In this document: positions 1-8,261 of the stretch, piece by piece
Layout: each line of letters starts with the position of its first letter
Numbering within the stretch: the stretch's first letter is position 1
DNA from: Candidatus Binatia bacterium
GTDB lineage: Bacteria > Desulfobacterota > Binatia > Bin18
Direction: 5' to 3'
DNA: 59,474 bases
Assembly: GCA_022824615.1 (NCBI GenBank)
Contig: JAJDZM010000225.1
Coordinates: 1-59,474, forward strand
The notes under the pieces: model-generated
The model's input: the letters and a program-made list of their open reading frames with translations, nothing else
Database searches by the model: none
Told to the model about the DNA's origin: nothing
Translations under genes and position numbers: made by a program

Positions 1-2
1 GA

Positions 3-287
3 CCGATTGTTGACGCTACGCTTGGCGTTGTCGTGCTGACGCCAATCTGTCCGCATACGTTGACAAACCGTCCGGTGATTCTCCCGGACCAGGCCGAGAT
101 CAATGTTGTGATCCAGACTCCAGATGAGGACGTCACTCTGACCTTGGATGGCCAAGAGGGGCATCCGCTCAAGAGTGGGGACACCGTGTCTATCCAACGC
201 TCCCGCGTGACCGTCCCCCTCGTCATCTCCCCCAATCGGACCTTTTTTGATGTCCTGCGCAGCAAACTCCGCTGGGGGGAGAGATAG
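3..287 (+). CDS. nadK: NAD kinase, C-terminal part (5' truncated by window edge)
   Basis: The reading frame is open from the window edge, so this is the last ~94 residues of a gene that begins upstream. It shows the conserved C-terminal blocks of the NAD kinase family: LTPICPHTL, then DVTLTLDGQ, a GD-x-V-x-I strand, and the closing LRSKLRWGER. NAD kinase phosphorylates NAD to NADP in the cytoplasm using ATP or polyphosphate. The catalytic GGDGT loop lies outside the window, so activity cannot be judged. The GTG at 33 is an internal codon, not a start, because the family sequence (PIVDATLGVVV) continues upstream of it. Confidence 0.93.
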   Translation, partial: PIVDATLGVVVLTPICPHTLTNRPVILPDQAEINVVIQTPDEDVTLTLDGQEGHPLKSGDTVSIQRSRVTVPLVISPNRTFFDVLRSKLRWGER

Positions 288-376
288 CCCCGCTGTCCGA
301 CTAGGATATGCCTTGACCGGACTCGACGGGCTCCCATATATAAAATGCGGGCAGCCAAGAGAGAAGGAAAATCATC

Positions 377-1351
377 GTGAGATATTCTACTTGTGCTTTT
401 GTGACCGTGATCACACTGAGTTTCTTTTTTCAGCCGTCCCCCGTCGGGGCAAATCCCTGTCAGGAAGCGCAAGAATATCTGGGCCTCACCCTCCACCCAA
501 CCAAGCAAGAAGATGCGCCGGGCCTCCCCATTGCTGAGATTGCCCAACTCACTCCAGGTTCACGCGTTGGGTTGCGCAAGGGCGATATCCTTGAGCAGGT
601 GAATAGCTGGCCTATTCAGAACTGTAAGAGTTACCGTAACGCCGTCCGTGACGCTCAGAAAAAGCAGAAGGCCGTCCTGCTGTTGGTCGCCCGCAAGGGG
701 AAACGGCGTCCGATCTTTTTTGAGCCCGAAATCTGGCAACGGATAGAAGAGAAGAAAGAGGAGAAACAGGCGGTCGCCAGCCTGCAAACCATGTTGGCGG
801 CACCGTTGCCGGAAGGCGTGCAAACGAGAACGGAAGCCATAGGCGACCAGGCCCTCGCCACCCTGCGCGGACTGGAAACGCTGGCCGTGCTGTCCGGCCC
901 CCTTCCAGTCTACGAAAAGGGCGTACGAGAGGCCAGGAATCGTATCCGCAGCTTGAGCCGTCAGAGCCAAGGAGATGCAGAAAAGCGCGTGGTGGCCGGT
1001 GCCAGAGTCCTCTTTGGCTATTATGAGACGGCCCGTGCGATCCGTCAGTATAAGCATGACTACATCAGCAGTGATCGGAAAGACATCCGGCAGGGTCGGG
1101 CCATAAGCTTTACCTCCGAAGCCGTTCCTTATTTTTACGATTCGCCTGTCACCGCCTGGGTGGATAAATATCCGTTTCTCCGTTCGAGCATTAAAGACTC
1201 ACCGGATAAACTGGGTTTTGACTTTATTGAGCGGCCTGGCAGTTGGAACCCGGACCGCGCGGTTCAACTCCTGTGGCGGCAGGCCCGGAATGAAACAGAC
1301 AAATTTGCCCAATGGGTGAACGGGCAGGCGAACGTACGGCCGACACCCTAA
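377..1351 (+). CDS. Secreted or periplasmic PDZ-domain protein
   Basis: Starts at a GTG preceded by a GAAGGA-type ribosome site. Residues 1-26 form a signal peptide with probable cleavage after VGA. Residues ~33-115 are a PDZ-like fold (YLGLTL start, then GSRVGLRKGDILEQVN, the typical substrate-binding and GD loop). The remaining ~200 residues are charged, largely helical and not recognised. No protease domain is present, so it is not an HtrA protease; a scaffold or substrate-recognition role in the envelope is inference. It stands alone between the NAD kinase gene and an esterase and is followed by a hairpin. Confidence 0.75.
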   Translation: MRYSTCAFVTVITLSFFFQPSPVGANPCQEAQEYLGLTLHPTKQEDAPGLPIAEIAQLTPGSRVGLRKGDILEQVNSWPIQNCKSYRNAVRDAQKKQKAVLLLVARKGKRRPIFFEPEIWQRIEEKKEEKQAVASLQTMLAAPLPEGVQTRTEAIGDQALATLRGLETLAVLSGPLPVYEKGVREARNRIRSLSRQSQGDAEKRVVAGARVLFGYYETARAIRQYKHDYISSDRKDIRQGRAISFTSEAVPYFYDSPVTAWVDKYPFLRSSIKDSPDKLGFDFIERPGSWNPDRAVQLLWRQARNETDKFAQWVNGQANVRPTP

Positions 1352-1377
1352 GGTCTTGGGCCGCGAAAACAGAACCT

Positions 1378-1408
1378 GGGGTGCAGCCTCAGCTGCGCCC
1401 CTCTCTTC
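1378..1408 (+). terminator. Rho-independent-type hairpin after the PDZ gene
   Basis: A 10-bp stem (1378-1387 with 1392-1401, one G-U pair) closes a 4-nt loop and is followed by a pyrimidine-rich TCTCTT tract, 26 bp past the stop codon of the PDZ gene. Confidence 0.5.
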
Positions 1409-1576
1409 TGCCAGTCAGCCGGAGGTCACCGGCGCAGGTGCCCTAGCTATTCGATATACGTCCGCAGATCTCCGCAGCTTGCCCTCTTGAAAAACACCAC
1501 CTACCCCAGATAAACATCTCATTCCGGTCATGGCCTATCGACCCAGCACAGCACGAATCACAGCAAGGAGGGAAGT

Positions 1577-2503
1577 ATGCCCCTAGGTCAGCAAGAACAA
1601 GCCTTTATTGATCAACTCGTGGCCGCCGGCGGTCGCGGCTTTAACGAAATGGAGGTTGCGGAAGCACGCCAGGCCATTGTTCCACTCTTCCAGGTTGAGA
1701 ATCCAGAGCCGGTTGCCAAGGTTGAAGATCGGACCATTCCGACCCCGAACGGCGCCCTGCCGGTCCGCATCTATACGCCCGAGGGAGACGGCCCGCTTCC
1801 CGTTCTGGTCTTTTTTCATGGGGGCGGCTGGGTGGTCGGCGACCTCGAAAGCCACGATGCAACCTGTCGCGTCCTGACCAACGCCGCCGGTTGCATGACG
1901 ATTGCCGTCGATTACCGCCTCGCTCCGGAGCACAAATTTCCCGCGGCGGCTGAGGATTGTTACGAAGCGACCAAATGGGCGGTGCTCAACGTGGCGTCCC
2001 TTGGCGGAGACCCGCAGCGGGTGGCGGTTGGCGGCGATAGCGCCGGCGGCAACCTGGCCGCAGCAGTGGCGCTCATGTCGGGAGACCGTGGCGCCCCTTC
2101 GCTCGCCTACCAGCTCTTGCTCTATCCGGTCACCAACCATTCCTTTGATACCGAGTCGTGTCGGCAGAACGGGGAAGGCTATCTGCTGACCAAGGACTCC
2201 ATGGTGTGGTTCTGGGACCACTATCTTGAAAACGATGAGGCGGGCAAGAATCCGTATGCCTCTCCGCTCCTGGCCAAATACGTGAACAGCCCGCCGCCGG
2301 GGCTGGTCATCACGGCCGAGTTTGATCCCCTGCGCGACGAGGGCGAAGCCTACGGCAAAAAGCTCCAGGACGCCGGCGCTGATATCACCATATCCCGCTA
2401 CAACGGAACGATTCACGGATTCTTCAGCTTCTTCCATCTTGACGCTCAGAAGAAAGCACTGGCAGAAGTGGCTGAGGGACTGAAAGCAGCGTTCGCTCAA
2501 TAA
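1577..2503 (+). CDS. Alpha/beta hydrolase, hormone-sensitive-lipase-type esterase
   Basis: A complete 308-residue carboxylesterase of the bacterial HSL (family IV) type. The oxyanion-hole motif HGGG is at residues 81-84, the nucleophile motif GDSAGG at 153-158 (Ser155), and the other triad members are likely Asp250 in [10 protein letters not shown] and His280 in NGTIHGFF. Length and spacing are normal for the family. Start: ATG after AAGGAGGGAAGT, a strong ribosome site. Substrate is unknown; such enzymes hydrolyse short-chain esters. It is a single-gene unit with a terminator behind it. Confidence 0.93.
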   Translation: MPLGQQEQAFIDQLVAAGGRGFNEMEVAEARQAIVPLFQVENPEPVAKVEDRTIPTPNGALPVRIYTPEGDGPLPVLVFFHGGGWVVGDLESHDATCRVLTNAAGCMTIAVDYRLAPEHKFPAAAEDCYEATKWAVLNVASLGGDPQRVAVGGDSAGGNLAAAVALMSGDRGAPSLAYQLLLYPVTNHSFDTESCRQNGEGYLLTKDSMVWFWDHYLENDEAGKNPYASPLLAKYVNSPPPGLVITAEFDPLRDEGEAYGKKLQDAGADITISRYNGTIHGFFSFFHLDAQKKALAEVAEGLKAAFAQ

Positions 2504-2540
2504 ACGCGTATGGGGCCTATTTTTTTACCGTCGAATAGAG

Positions 2541-2573
2541 AGGGGCGGCCGCACCAGGCTGCCCCTTCTTTTT
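2541..2573 (+). terminator. Rho-independent terminator of the esterase gene
   Basis: A 10-bp GC-rich stem (2541-2550 with 2557-2566, one G-U pair), 6-nt loop, then a T-rich run TCTTTTT. Placed 38 bp after the esterase stop and before the next promoter. Confidence 0.8.
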
Positions 2574-2698
2574 GCTCCACTGTCGGGGGGACCAATCCCT
2601 CCTTTTCACAATTCTTTCTTTTAATTTCGTCCGGCATTGACTGTCTCTTTGCAGGGCATTAGCCTGAAAAAAGGATACTCAACCCCACGGAGGTAGGT

Positions 2699-3406
2699 AT
2701 GGCTTCAACGATGACGTATTCCCAACCCGCGGCCTATGCATCTGAGGTGGCGCGTGCGGAGTTTATTCGCCGCACGTATACCCACCTCGCGTTGGCGATA
2801 TTGGCCTTTATCCTGGTTGAAAATCTCCTGTTACAGTCGTCGTTTGCACCCGCTCTGGTCCAGACCATGGTTGGGGGGTACGGCTGGTTCGTCGTGCTCG
2901 CCGCATTCATGGGCGTGTCCTGGCTGGCCGACCGCTGGGCGCAGTCTGATGCCTCGCCGCAGATGCAATACCTGGGACTGGGTCTGTATATCGTGGCCGA
3001 GGCGGTCATCTTTCTCCCCATGCTGTATATTGCGACGCACTATAGCTCGCCGGATGTGATTCCGACGGCCGGCCTGATGACCTTGCTGCTGTTTGGCGGG
3101 CTGACGTTCACGGCTTTCACCACCCGCAAAGACTTCTCTTTTCTGCGGGGCATTCTCGCCGTGGGCGGATTTGTCGCCCTGGGGGTGATCTTGGCCAGCA
3201 TGCTGTTTGGCTTTAGCCTGGGGTTGTTCTTCTCCACCATTATGGTTGCCTTTGCCGCCGGGTCCATTCTGTATACGACCTCGAACATTATTCACCACTA
3301 TCGGACCGACCAGCACGTTGCCGCCTCGCTGGCGCTGTTTGCCGGTGTGGCCCTGATGTTCTGGTATCTGTTGCAAATTCTGCTTTCCCTGGCGAATGAT
3401 GACTAG
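2699..3406 (+). CDS. Bax inhibitor-1 / YccA family integral membrane protein
   Basis: A 235-residue protein with seven hydrophobic segments. The N-terminal FIRRTYTHLALAI block and the GLMTLLLFGGLTFTAF segment are typical of the Bax inhibitor-1 (UPF0005) family. Bacterial members sit in the inner membrane; some behave as pH-dependent calcium leak channels, others (YccA) modulate FtsH. Length is normal. Start ATG has a GGAGGTAGGT ribosome site immediately upstream. It converges with the EamA gene with only 26 bp between the stop codons. Confidence 0.9.
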   Translation: MASTMTYSQPAAYASEVARAEFIRRTYTHLALAILAFILVENLLLQSSFAPALVQTMVGGYGWFVVLAAFMGVSWLADRWAQSDASPQMQYLGLGLYIVAEAVIFLPMLYIATHYSSPDVIPTAGLMTLLLFGGLTFTAFTTRKDFSFLRGILAVGGFVALGVILASMLFGFSLGLFFSTIMVAFAAGSILYTTSNIIHHYRTDQHVAASLALFAGVALMFWYLLQILLSLANDD

Positions 3407-3432
3407 CGACCAGGGCATGTGGTTGCCCCGTG

Positions 3433-4374
3433 TCATGCGGTTGACTCATCCTCTCTATTCCGTCCCCGTTGCTGGCCCATCACAATCCCCGTCAGCAGGC
3501 CCACCGCTCCTATCCCCTGGAGCAGACCTACTGACTCGTCGAGAAATATCCAGGCCAGCAGGGCAGCTCCAAGCGGTTCGCCGAGAATCGCCAGTGCGAC
3601 CAGTGTTGGAGACATATAGGCCAGCGCCCAGTTCAGAATGGTATGACCCAATACCTGGGGAATAAGGGCAAGCAGGATCAGGACGAGATAGACCCGTGGG
3701 GTATAATCCAGCAGCGGCAGTTGGAGGACAAGACAGCCGGCGAGTAAGATAACCGCTGCACACCCATAGACCAGCCCGACATACACGCTCAGGCCGAGAC
3801 GCGGTCGGGCCAGGCGGCCACATAGCAGATAGGCAGAGATCATGACTGCACCGCATACGGCTAGGGCATCGCCGTACAGCGCGGACTCTCGGGCCGGACC
3901 TGCCTGCTGAAAATCGTTCCAGCCGATGCACAGGCTGCCGAGCAATGCCAAGCCTATCCCCAACCATTGACGCCGGACGAGACGTTCCCGCCAGATAAGA
4001 TAGCCGGCAATGGCGAGCAGGAGCGGATTGATCGTCACCAGTGCCACGGAACTCGCGACAGAGGTGTAGCGGAGCGAGGCAATCCAGGCAGCAAAGTGGA
4101 GAGCCAGACACAGACCGGCTACACTCACCACCCGCAGGTCAGGAAGCGAGAGTGAGCCGCCCGCAGTTCGGAGCCGGACGAGGCTCAGCGGGGTGAATAG
4201 CAGTGCGGCGAGACCCAGCCGAAAAGCAGCCACTACGAGCGGCGGGACGTCGGGGACAAGCTTTATCAGCGGCGCAGCCGTCGAGATGGCGAGAATGCCC
4301 ACCCCCAGAACAGCGAGCGTTCCACGCGGCCTGGCTCCACTCATCCGAGCTAAAGAGGAAACGTCTCCTTCCAT
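3433..4374 (-). CDS. EamA/DMT-family transporter
   Basis: A 313-residue membrane protein with about ten hydrophobic helices in two homologous halves, as in the drug/metabolite transporter superfamily (EamA domains). Recognisable blocks are AFRLGLAALLF in the first half, GHTILNWALAYMSPTLVALAILGEP in the second, then the terminal FLDES loop. Substrate cannot be predicted. The annotated ATG has no ribosome site and lies in the loop of a long inverted repeat; an in-frame ATG 33 bases downstream (MSGARPRG) is an equally likely start. It follows the LigB-type dioxygenase gene on the same strand and may be co-transcribed. Confidence 0.88.
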   Translation of the reverse strand: MEGDVSSLARMSGARPRGTLAVLGVGILAISTAAPLIKLVPDVPPLVVAAFRLGLAALLFTPLSLVRLRTAGGSLSLPDLRVVSVAGLCLALHFAAWIASLRYTSVASSVALVTINPLLLAIAGYLIWRERLVRRQWLGIGLALLGSLCIGWNDFQQAGPARESALYGDALAVCGAVMISAYLLCGRLARPRLGLSVYVGLVYGCAAVILLAGCLVLQLPLLDYTPRVYLVLILLALIPQVLGHTILNWALAYMSPTLVALAILGEPLGAALLAWIFLDESVGLLQGIGAVGLLTGIVMGQQRGRNREDESTA

Positions 4375-4404
4375 AGCGACGAGATGCTGGAGACGTTTCC
4401 TCTT
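4353..4404. repeat. Perfect 16-bp inverted repeat around the EamA start codon
   Basis: The arms AAGAGGAAACGTCTCC (4353-4368) and its exact complement (4389-4404) flank a 20-nt loop that contains the annotated ATG of the EamA gene. It lies 14 bp past the dioxygenase stop in the direction of transcription. There is no T-run, so it does not look like a simple terminator; a translation-control hairpin or regulator-binding site is possible. Confidence 0.7.
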
Positions 4405-4417
4405 CGCGGAATGGGCT

Positions 4418-5239
4418 TTACAGTTGGAACTGCATCATGCCGAAGCCCACGACCATGGTTCCTTCTTCATACATGACGACTTCGCCTCGTGCGCCTTCGA
4501 CTGCCCCGGCCACCGCAATCCAGTTCCGGATTTCGTGCGTTCCGTTGCCGACCGCATCAATCTCCGCATCCGTAATATCGAACATGGCCGGGTCCTGTTG
4601 GCACAGGAGGTCGAGGAATTTTTTATCAAAGTGCGCGTCCACCTTGCCCATGTCCGGCGTGCCAACCGCATGCGACAATCCCCCCGTGCCGAGCAGAGCC
4701 ACGCGGCGGGAGCTGTCCCACGACCGGATGGCTTGCCCGACCATCCGCCCGAAATCATAACACCGCTTCAGGCTCGGCAGGGGCGGCAGGACGCAGTTCT
4801 GAATCAGCCACAGATAGGACATGTCCCACCGCGGCGTCAAAAAGTTCAGACAGGTCAGAAATCCATGGTCTAAGCCGACTTCACCAATTCGCGTCAAGTC
4901 GAAGCCTTGGCGGACCCCCTCGTCAAGGACCGCTTCGGCCAGCTCCGGTTCAAAATTGACCGAGATACTATTGCAGGGCATGCCGAGCCAGTTTTCGACC
5001 GGGCCGACGCTCGTCTCAGCCGTCACCACGCCGAACGACGGGTAGCGACGCGGGTCGAGCGCATTAAAATGTTCGTCTGAGATCACGACGATCGTATCGG
5101 CTCCGGCCGAGGTAAAGGTTTCTCGGAGGGTATCGAAGCCCGTATTGATCCTCCCCCAGGTGGCCTCATCCGCCATCTGGGGCGCGCTCATCATCAGGGG
5201 ACTGTGAACTGACGACATGGCTGCAACGATGTCCGCCAT
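4418..5239 (-). CDS. LigB-type class III extradiol dioxygenase family protein
   Basis: A 273-residue protein resembling the catalytic subunit family of protocatechuate 4,5-dioxygenase (LigB superfamily). These enzymes use non-heme Fe(II) to open catechol-type rings next to the hydroxyls. Candidate metal and catalytic residues are the N-terminal SSVHSPLM histidine, ISDEHFN, GLDHGFL and GTGGLSHAVG, in the family order. Start ATG has an AAGGAGAATCC ribosome site. No separate LigA-like subunit is adjacent. Its aromatic substrate is unknown; 2-aminophenol- or gallate-type enzymes are alternatives within the superfamily. Confidence 0.85.
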   Translation of the reverse strand: MADIVAAMSSVHSPLMMSAPQMADEATWGRINTGFDTLRETFTSAGADTIVVISDEHFNALDPRRYPSFGVVTAETSVGPVENWLGMPCNSISVNFEPELAEAVLDEGVRQGFDLTRIGEVGLDHGFLTCLNFLTPRWDMSYLWLIQNCVLPPLPSLKRCYDFGRMVGQAIRSWDSSRRVALLGTGGLSHAVGTPDMGKVDAHFDKKFLDLLCQQDPAMFDITDAEIDAVGNGTHEIRNWIAVAGAVEGARGEVVMYEEGTMVVGFGMMQFQL

Positions 5240-5262
5240 TGGATTCTCCTTTTTCCTTCCAT

Positions 5263-5300
5263 CCCCTCTCCCCTGGAGGGAGAGGGCTAGGGAGAGGGGG
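5263..5300 (+). repeat. Palindromic intergenic repeat, family A copy 1
   Basis: A pyrimidine-rich half (CCCCTCTCCCCTGGAGGG) runs into a complementary purine-rich half (AGAGGGCTAGGGAGAGGGGG). The same unit recurs at 53633-53670, 55349-55385 and, inverted, at 58799-58837. It occupies the gap upstream of the dioxygenase gene. Confidence 0.8.
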
Positions 5301-5406
5301 CCTCAAGTCTTTACCCCAGCCCCAATTCTTTCTTCGTTACTTTCAGGCATATCTTCTTCTTAGTCGGATGAGTCGGAGCGGCGCATAATGTGTTCTCAAC
5401 AAAACT

Positions 5407-5817
5407 CTACCACCAACTTTCATATTTGAACTTCTTCCCGTTTCTTTTGCCGGTGTGACGGACCCGTCCGTCTTGGTAAGCCGTGATCTTTCCCTTGTAT
5501 TTGTTGCCGCTCTCGTCTTTGTATTTATACCGTCGGAGTGTCGCCCCCGGTGGTGGCAGACCCAGCATATCCCGCACTAGGGTTTCGGTTCTCGTTGCTC
5601 CCGGCTCCAGACCCACCGCGTCCCGTAGCTCGGCCTCAGCGATGCCGGCAGCAAGTGCATTTTGATCGACGGGCGGTCTTTGATGGTATGTGCCATAGCC
5701 TGATAACATACGGGCCCAGTTGCCCTGGGGCGTCGGTCCACACCCCGCCAGGAGCAGTAGTGCTCCGATACCGACCAGTGCCCCCATCTGCCGCCTTACC
5801 GCTGAAAAAGTTTTCAT
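5407..5817 (-). CDS. Small predicted lipoprotein
   Basis: 136 residues. The N-terminus has a positively charged start, a hydrophobic stretch and a lipobox (LLLLAGC, Cys at residue 26), so it should be lipidated and membrane-anchored. The C-terminal ~45 residues (RRYKYKDESGNKYKGKITAYQDG) are very lysine/tyrosine-rich and recall small repeat beta-strands of YSIRK- or SmpA-like folds, but I recognise no family. It begins 8 bp after the aldehyde ferredoxin oxidoreductase stop on the same strand, so it may be the last gene of that operon. Confidence 0.7.
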   Translation of the reverse strand: MKTFSAVRRQMGALVGIGALLLLAGCGPTPQGNWARMLSGYGTYHQRPPVDQNALAAGIAEAELRDAVGLEPGATRTETLVRDMLGLPPPGATLRRYKYKDESGNKYKGKITAYQDGRVRHTGKRNGKKFKYESWW

Positions 5818-5825
5818 TGCCCGGT

Positions 5826-7685
5826 CTACTCCAACCCCAGCTCTTTCTTCTTTGCCTCGGAGATGATGCCGTCCTTATCCCAGCCTCGCAGTTCGTAATA
5901 CTCGGGCAGCATCTCACCCAGTCGGTTGACCTCGCCCTTGGCCGGGCCGGACGGGATGGGCTCTTCCAGAATCCGCTTGGGCAGGGTGTCGTCCTTGCCG
6001 GTGAAGCCCGCCCGTTCGTTCCACAGCCGCTCCAGGTTCCAGATCCGCTCCCCAATGTGGACCAGTTCTTCCAGCGTATACGGCACGCCCGTGGCGGCCG
6101 ACAGTTGGGGCAGCATCTCCTCCAGACCTACGCCGAAAGTGAGGAATTGGCACAGGCCGGTGGCATCAACGGTTGAGGTGGCGTCCTGGAAGATTTTAGT
6201 AATCTCCGCCTTCTCTTCTGTGGCGCGCGGGTCCATCTGACGCGGCAGGCCCAGAATTTCGGCCGCCACCGTATAGGCTTTCAAGTGACACGCCCCGCGG
6301 TTGGAAGTTGCATAGCCCAGGCCCATGCCCTGAATGGCGCGGGCCTCGTACGCGGCAAACTCCTGACCGCGGACGCCCATGAAGAACTCGGGTCGGCCCA
6401 GCGTCTCGGTCATGCGTTTGGAGCCTTCGGCCACGGCATCACCAAAGCCCTGCCGGTAGGCAGTCTTCTCGGCCATGGCGACGAGGGCTTCCGCGCTGCC
6501 GAACTCCAGCGGAATCTCGGTTTCGTCTTGGCTGACCACACCCTTCTCGAACAACTCCATGGCCGCGGCTACGCTGGCCCCAAAGCTGATGGAATCCATA
6601 CCCAGGTCGTTACACAGCCAGTTGGCCTTGATCAGCGCGTCCAGGTCGCCCACGCCACACTCCGAGCCCATGGCCCACGCCGCTTCGTACTCGGGGCCCT
6701 CGCCGGCGATTTTCCAGTTTTGCGGATTGGTGGTGACCGAGTATTTCGAGGAGGCCTCGCCCGGCAGAGTGCTGACTCGCCCACAGGCAATGGTACAGGA
6801 AAAACAGGCTTTATTGGCGACCAGGCGGGTTTCGGTCAGGGTTTCACCGCTGATGTTTTCGGCTTCATCAAAGACGGTCTGCTGATGGTTGCGGGTCGGT
6901 AGCGCGCCGTGCTCGTTAATCACGTTGACCAGCACTTCGGTGCCGTACATGGGCAGGCCCTCGGCGGTCACGGGCGACTGCCGCAGCTTTTCCTTCATGG
7001 CCCACTGGCCTTCCAGATATGCCTGCGGGTCTGCCAGAGAGACCCCGCCGGTGCCGCGCAGGGCAATGGCCTTGAGATTTTTGGAGCCCATCACCGCGCC
7101 CACGCCGGACCGGCCCGCGGCCCGGTGCAGGTCGTTCATGATACAGGCAAAGCGTACCAGGTTTTCTCCGGCCGGGCCGATGCTGGCAATGATGGTGTCG
7201 GGTACGCCGAGTTCGGTGCGGAGGGCCTCTTCGGTCTGCCAGACCGTCTTACCCCACAGGTGGGTCGCCTCGCGCAGTTCCACCCGGTCGTCATAGATCC
7301 ACAGATAGGACGGCTGCGCGGCCTTGCCCTCCAGGATGATCATGTCATAGCCGGCGAATTTCATCTCCGGCCCCCAGAAGCCGCCGGAATTCGAGGTGGT
7401 AATGGCGTTGGTCAGTGCGCCCTTGGTGACGACCATATAGCGTGAGCCACAGGAGGCGTTGGTGCCGGTCAGCGGCCCGGTGGCAAAGATCATCTTGTTT
7501 TCCGGGCTAAGCGGATCGACGCTGGGGTCCATCTCTTCGGAGAGATATTTGACGCCGAGCCCGCGACCGCCGACATAGTCTCTGGCCCATTCGGCGTTCA
7601 GCGGTTCCTTGGTGATGGTGCCGGTGGTCAGATTGACGCGCAGGACAGTCCCGGTCCAGCCGTGCATTGTGTTCGTCTCGCTCAT
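5826..7685 (-). CDS. Aldehyde ferredoxin oxidoreductase (tungstopterin/molybdopterin)
   Basis: A 619-residue member of the AOR family, which oxidises aldehydes to acids (or the reverse) with ferredoxin, using a bis-pyranopterin W or Mo cofactor and one [4Fe-4S] cluster. The cluster ligands are visible as CFSCTIAC (Cys294, 297, 301) plus Cys512 in TGLCQF. Other family blocks are VGGRGLGVKYL, FATGPLTGT, GRSGVGAVMGSKNLKAI and NRGACHLKAY. I chose the ATG at 7685 (MSETNTMHGW) because TAAGGAGGCAACGC precedes it; the longer upstream frame overlaps the ferredoxin gene. It lies 11 bp after the polyferredoxin gene, its likely electron acceptor. Substrate is unknown. Confidence 0.95.
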   Translation of the reverse strand: MSETNTMHGWTGTVLRVNLTTGTITKEPLNAEWARDYVGGRGLGVKYLSEEMDPSVDPLSPENKMIFATGPLTGTNASCGSRYMVVTKGALTNAITTSNSGGFWGPEMKFAGYDMIILEGKAAQPSYLWIYDDRVELREATHLWGKTVWQTEEALRTELGVPDTIIASIGPAGENLVRFACIMNDLHRAAGRSGVGAVMGSKNLKAIALRGTGGVSLADPQAYLEGQWAMKEKLRQSPVTAEGLPMYGTEVLVNVINEHGALPTRNHQQTVFDEAENISGETLTETRLVANKACFSCTIACGRVSTLPGEASSKYSVTTNPQNWKIAGEGPEYEAAWAMGSECGVGDLDALIKANWLCNDLGMDSISFGASVAAAMELFEKGVVSQDETEIPLEFGSAEALVAMAEKTAYRQGFGDAVAEGSKRMTETLGRPEFFMGVRGQEFAAYEARAIQGMGLGYATSNRGACHLKAYTVAAEILGLPRQMDPRATEEKAEITKIFQDATSTVDATGLCQFLTFGVGLEEMLPQLSAATGVPYTLEELVHIGERIWNLERLWNERAGFTGKDDTLPKRILEEPIPSGPAKGEVNRLGEMLPEYYELRGWDKDGIISEAKKKELGLE

Positions 7686-7696
7686 GCGTTGCCTCC

Positions 7697-8173
7697 TTAC
7701 TCGTCCTGCATATGTTGAAAGCCCCGGTTGACTTTGTCCGCCCAACTGGCCAGCCAGTCCGGCTGATCCATATCCACATATTCGAGTGCGCCGGTCGGGC
7801 AGGACTTGACGCACGCCGGGTCACCGCCACACAGGTCACACTTGAAGGCTTTATGGCTATCCGGGTTATAGAACATGGTGCCGTAGGGGCAGGCCACCGT
7901 GCAGACTGCACAGCCGACACACACATCGTCCATCACGACCTTCGCGTCCGTGTTCGGGTCAATGCCGATCGCATTCACCGGACAGGCCGTCAGGCACCAG
8001 GCTTCATCGCACTGAAAGCAGGTATAGGGCGCGTAGACGGCCTGCTCGTCAAATATATGGACGCGGATAACGGAACGCGACGGCTGAAAGGTCCCGGTTT
8101 GAACAAAGGCACAAGCCAACTCGCACTGAATGCAGCTTGTGCATTTCTCGGTAATCACGCGGAGTTGTTTCAT
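7697..8173 (-). CDS. Four-cluster [4Fe-4S] ferredoxin, AOR partner
   Basis: A 158-residue iron-sulfur protein of the HycB/DmsB/AOR-partner type. Sixteen cysteines form four cluster sites: Cys11/14/17/21, 52/55/60/64, 85/88/91/95 and 112/115/121/125. Start ATG at 8173 has a GGAGGGACAACACCG leader; the frame upstream of it has no family similarity. It is the first gene of a unit with the aldehyde ferredoxin oxidoreductase and should carry electrons from that enzyme to another acceptor. Confidence 0.92.
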   Translation of the reverse strand: MKQLRVITEKCTSCIQCELACAFVQTGTFQPSRSVIRVHIFDEQAVYAPYTCFQCDEAWCLTACPVNAIGIDPNTDAKVVMDDVCVGCAVCTVACPYGTMFYNPDSHKAFKCDLCGGDPACVKSCPTGALEYVDMDQPDWLASWADKVNRGFQHMQDE

Positions 8174-8240
8174 ACGGTGTTGTCCCTCCTGCACTTCCTC
8201 TAACAGATTCGTCCGAAGAATGCCACAAAAGTCGGTCGGT

Positions 8241-8261
8241 GGTAGTGCGTCAATTTGAAAT
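8241..8261 (+). repeat. Terminal inverted repeat, transposase-proximal end
   Basis: 21 bases beginning GGTAGTGCGTCAATTTG, exactly complementary to 10872-10892. The sequence beyond this repeat shares no further similarity with the other end, so the match is a true terminal repeat rather than a second transposase copy. Confidence 0.85.

Noticed and set aside
1583..2500. A 305-codon open frame on the minus strand, antisense to the HSL-type esterase
   Set aside because: It lies wholly inside a clearly recognised gene, has no family resemblance, and arises from the GC-rich codon bias; similar long shadows occur at 32385-33752, 45182-46258 and 15562-16419.
5308..5340. A short minus-strand frame ending KKELGLG, similar to the C-terminus of aldehyde ferredoxin oxidoreductase (KKKELGLE)
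   Set aside because: Only about six residues match and nothing upstream of it resembles the family, so a remnant gene copy cannot be supported.
7686..7814. The 43-codon upstream extension of the aldehyde ferredoxin oxidoreductase
   Set aside because: It overlaps the ferredoxin gene, does not resemble the family, and the internal ATG has a strong ribosome site.
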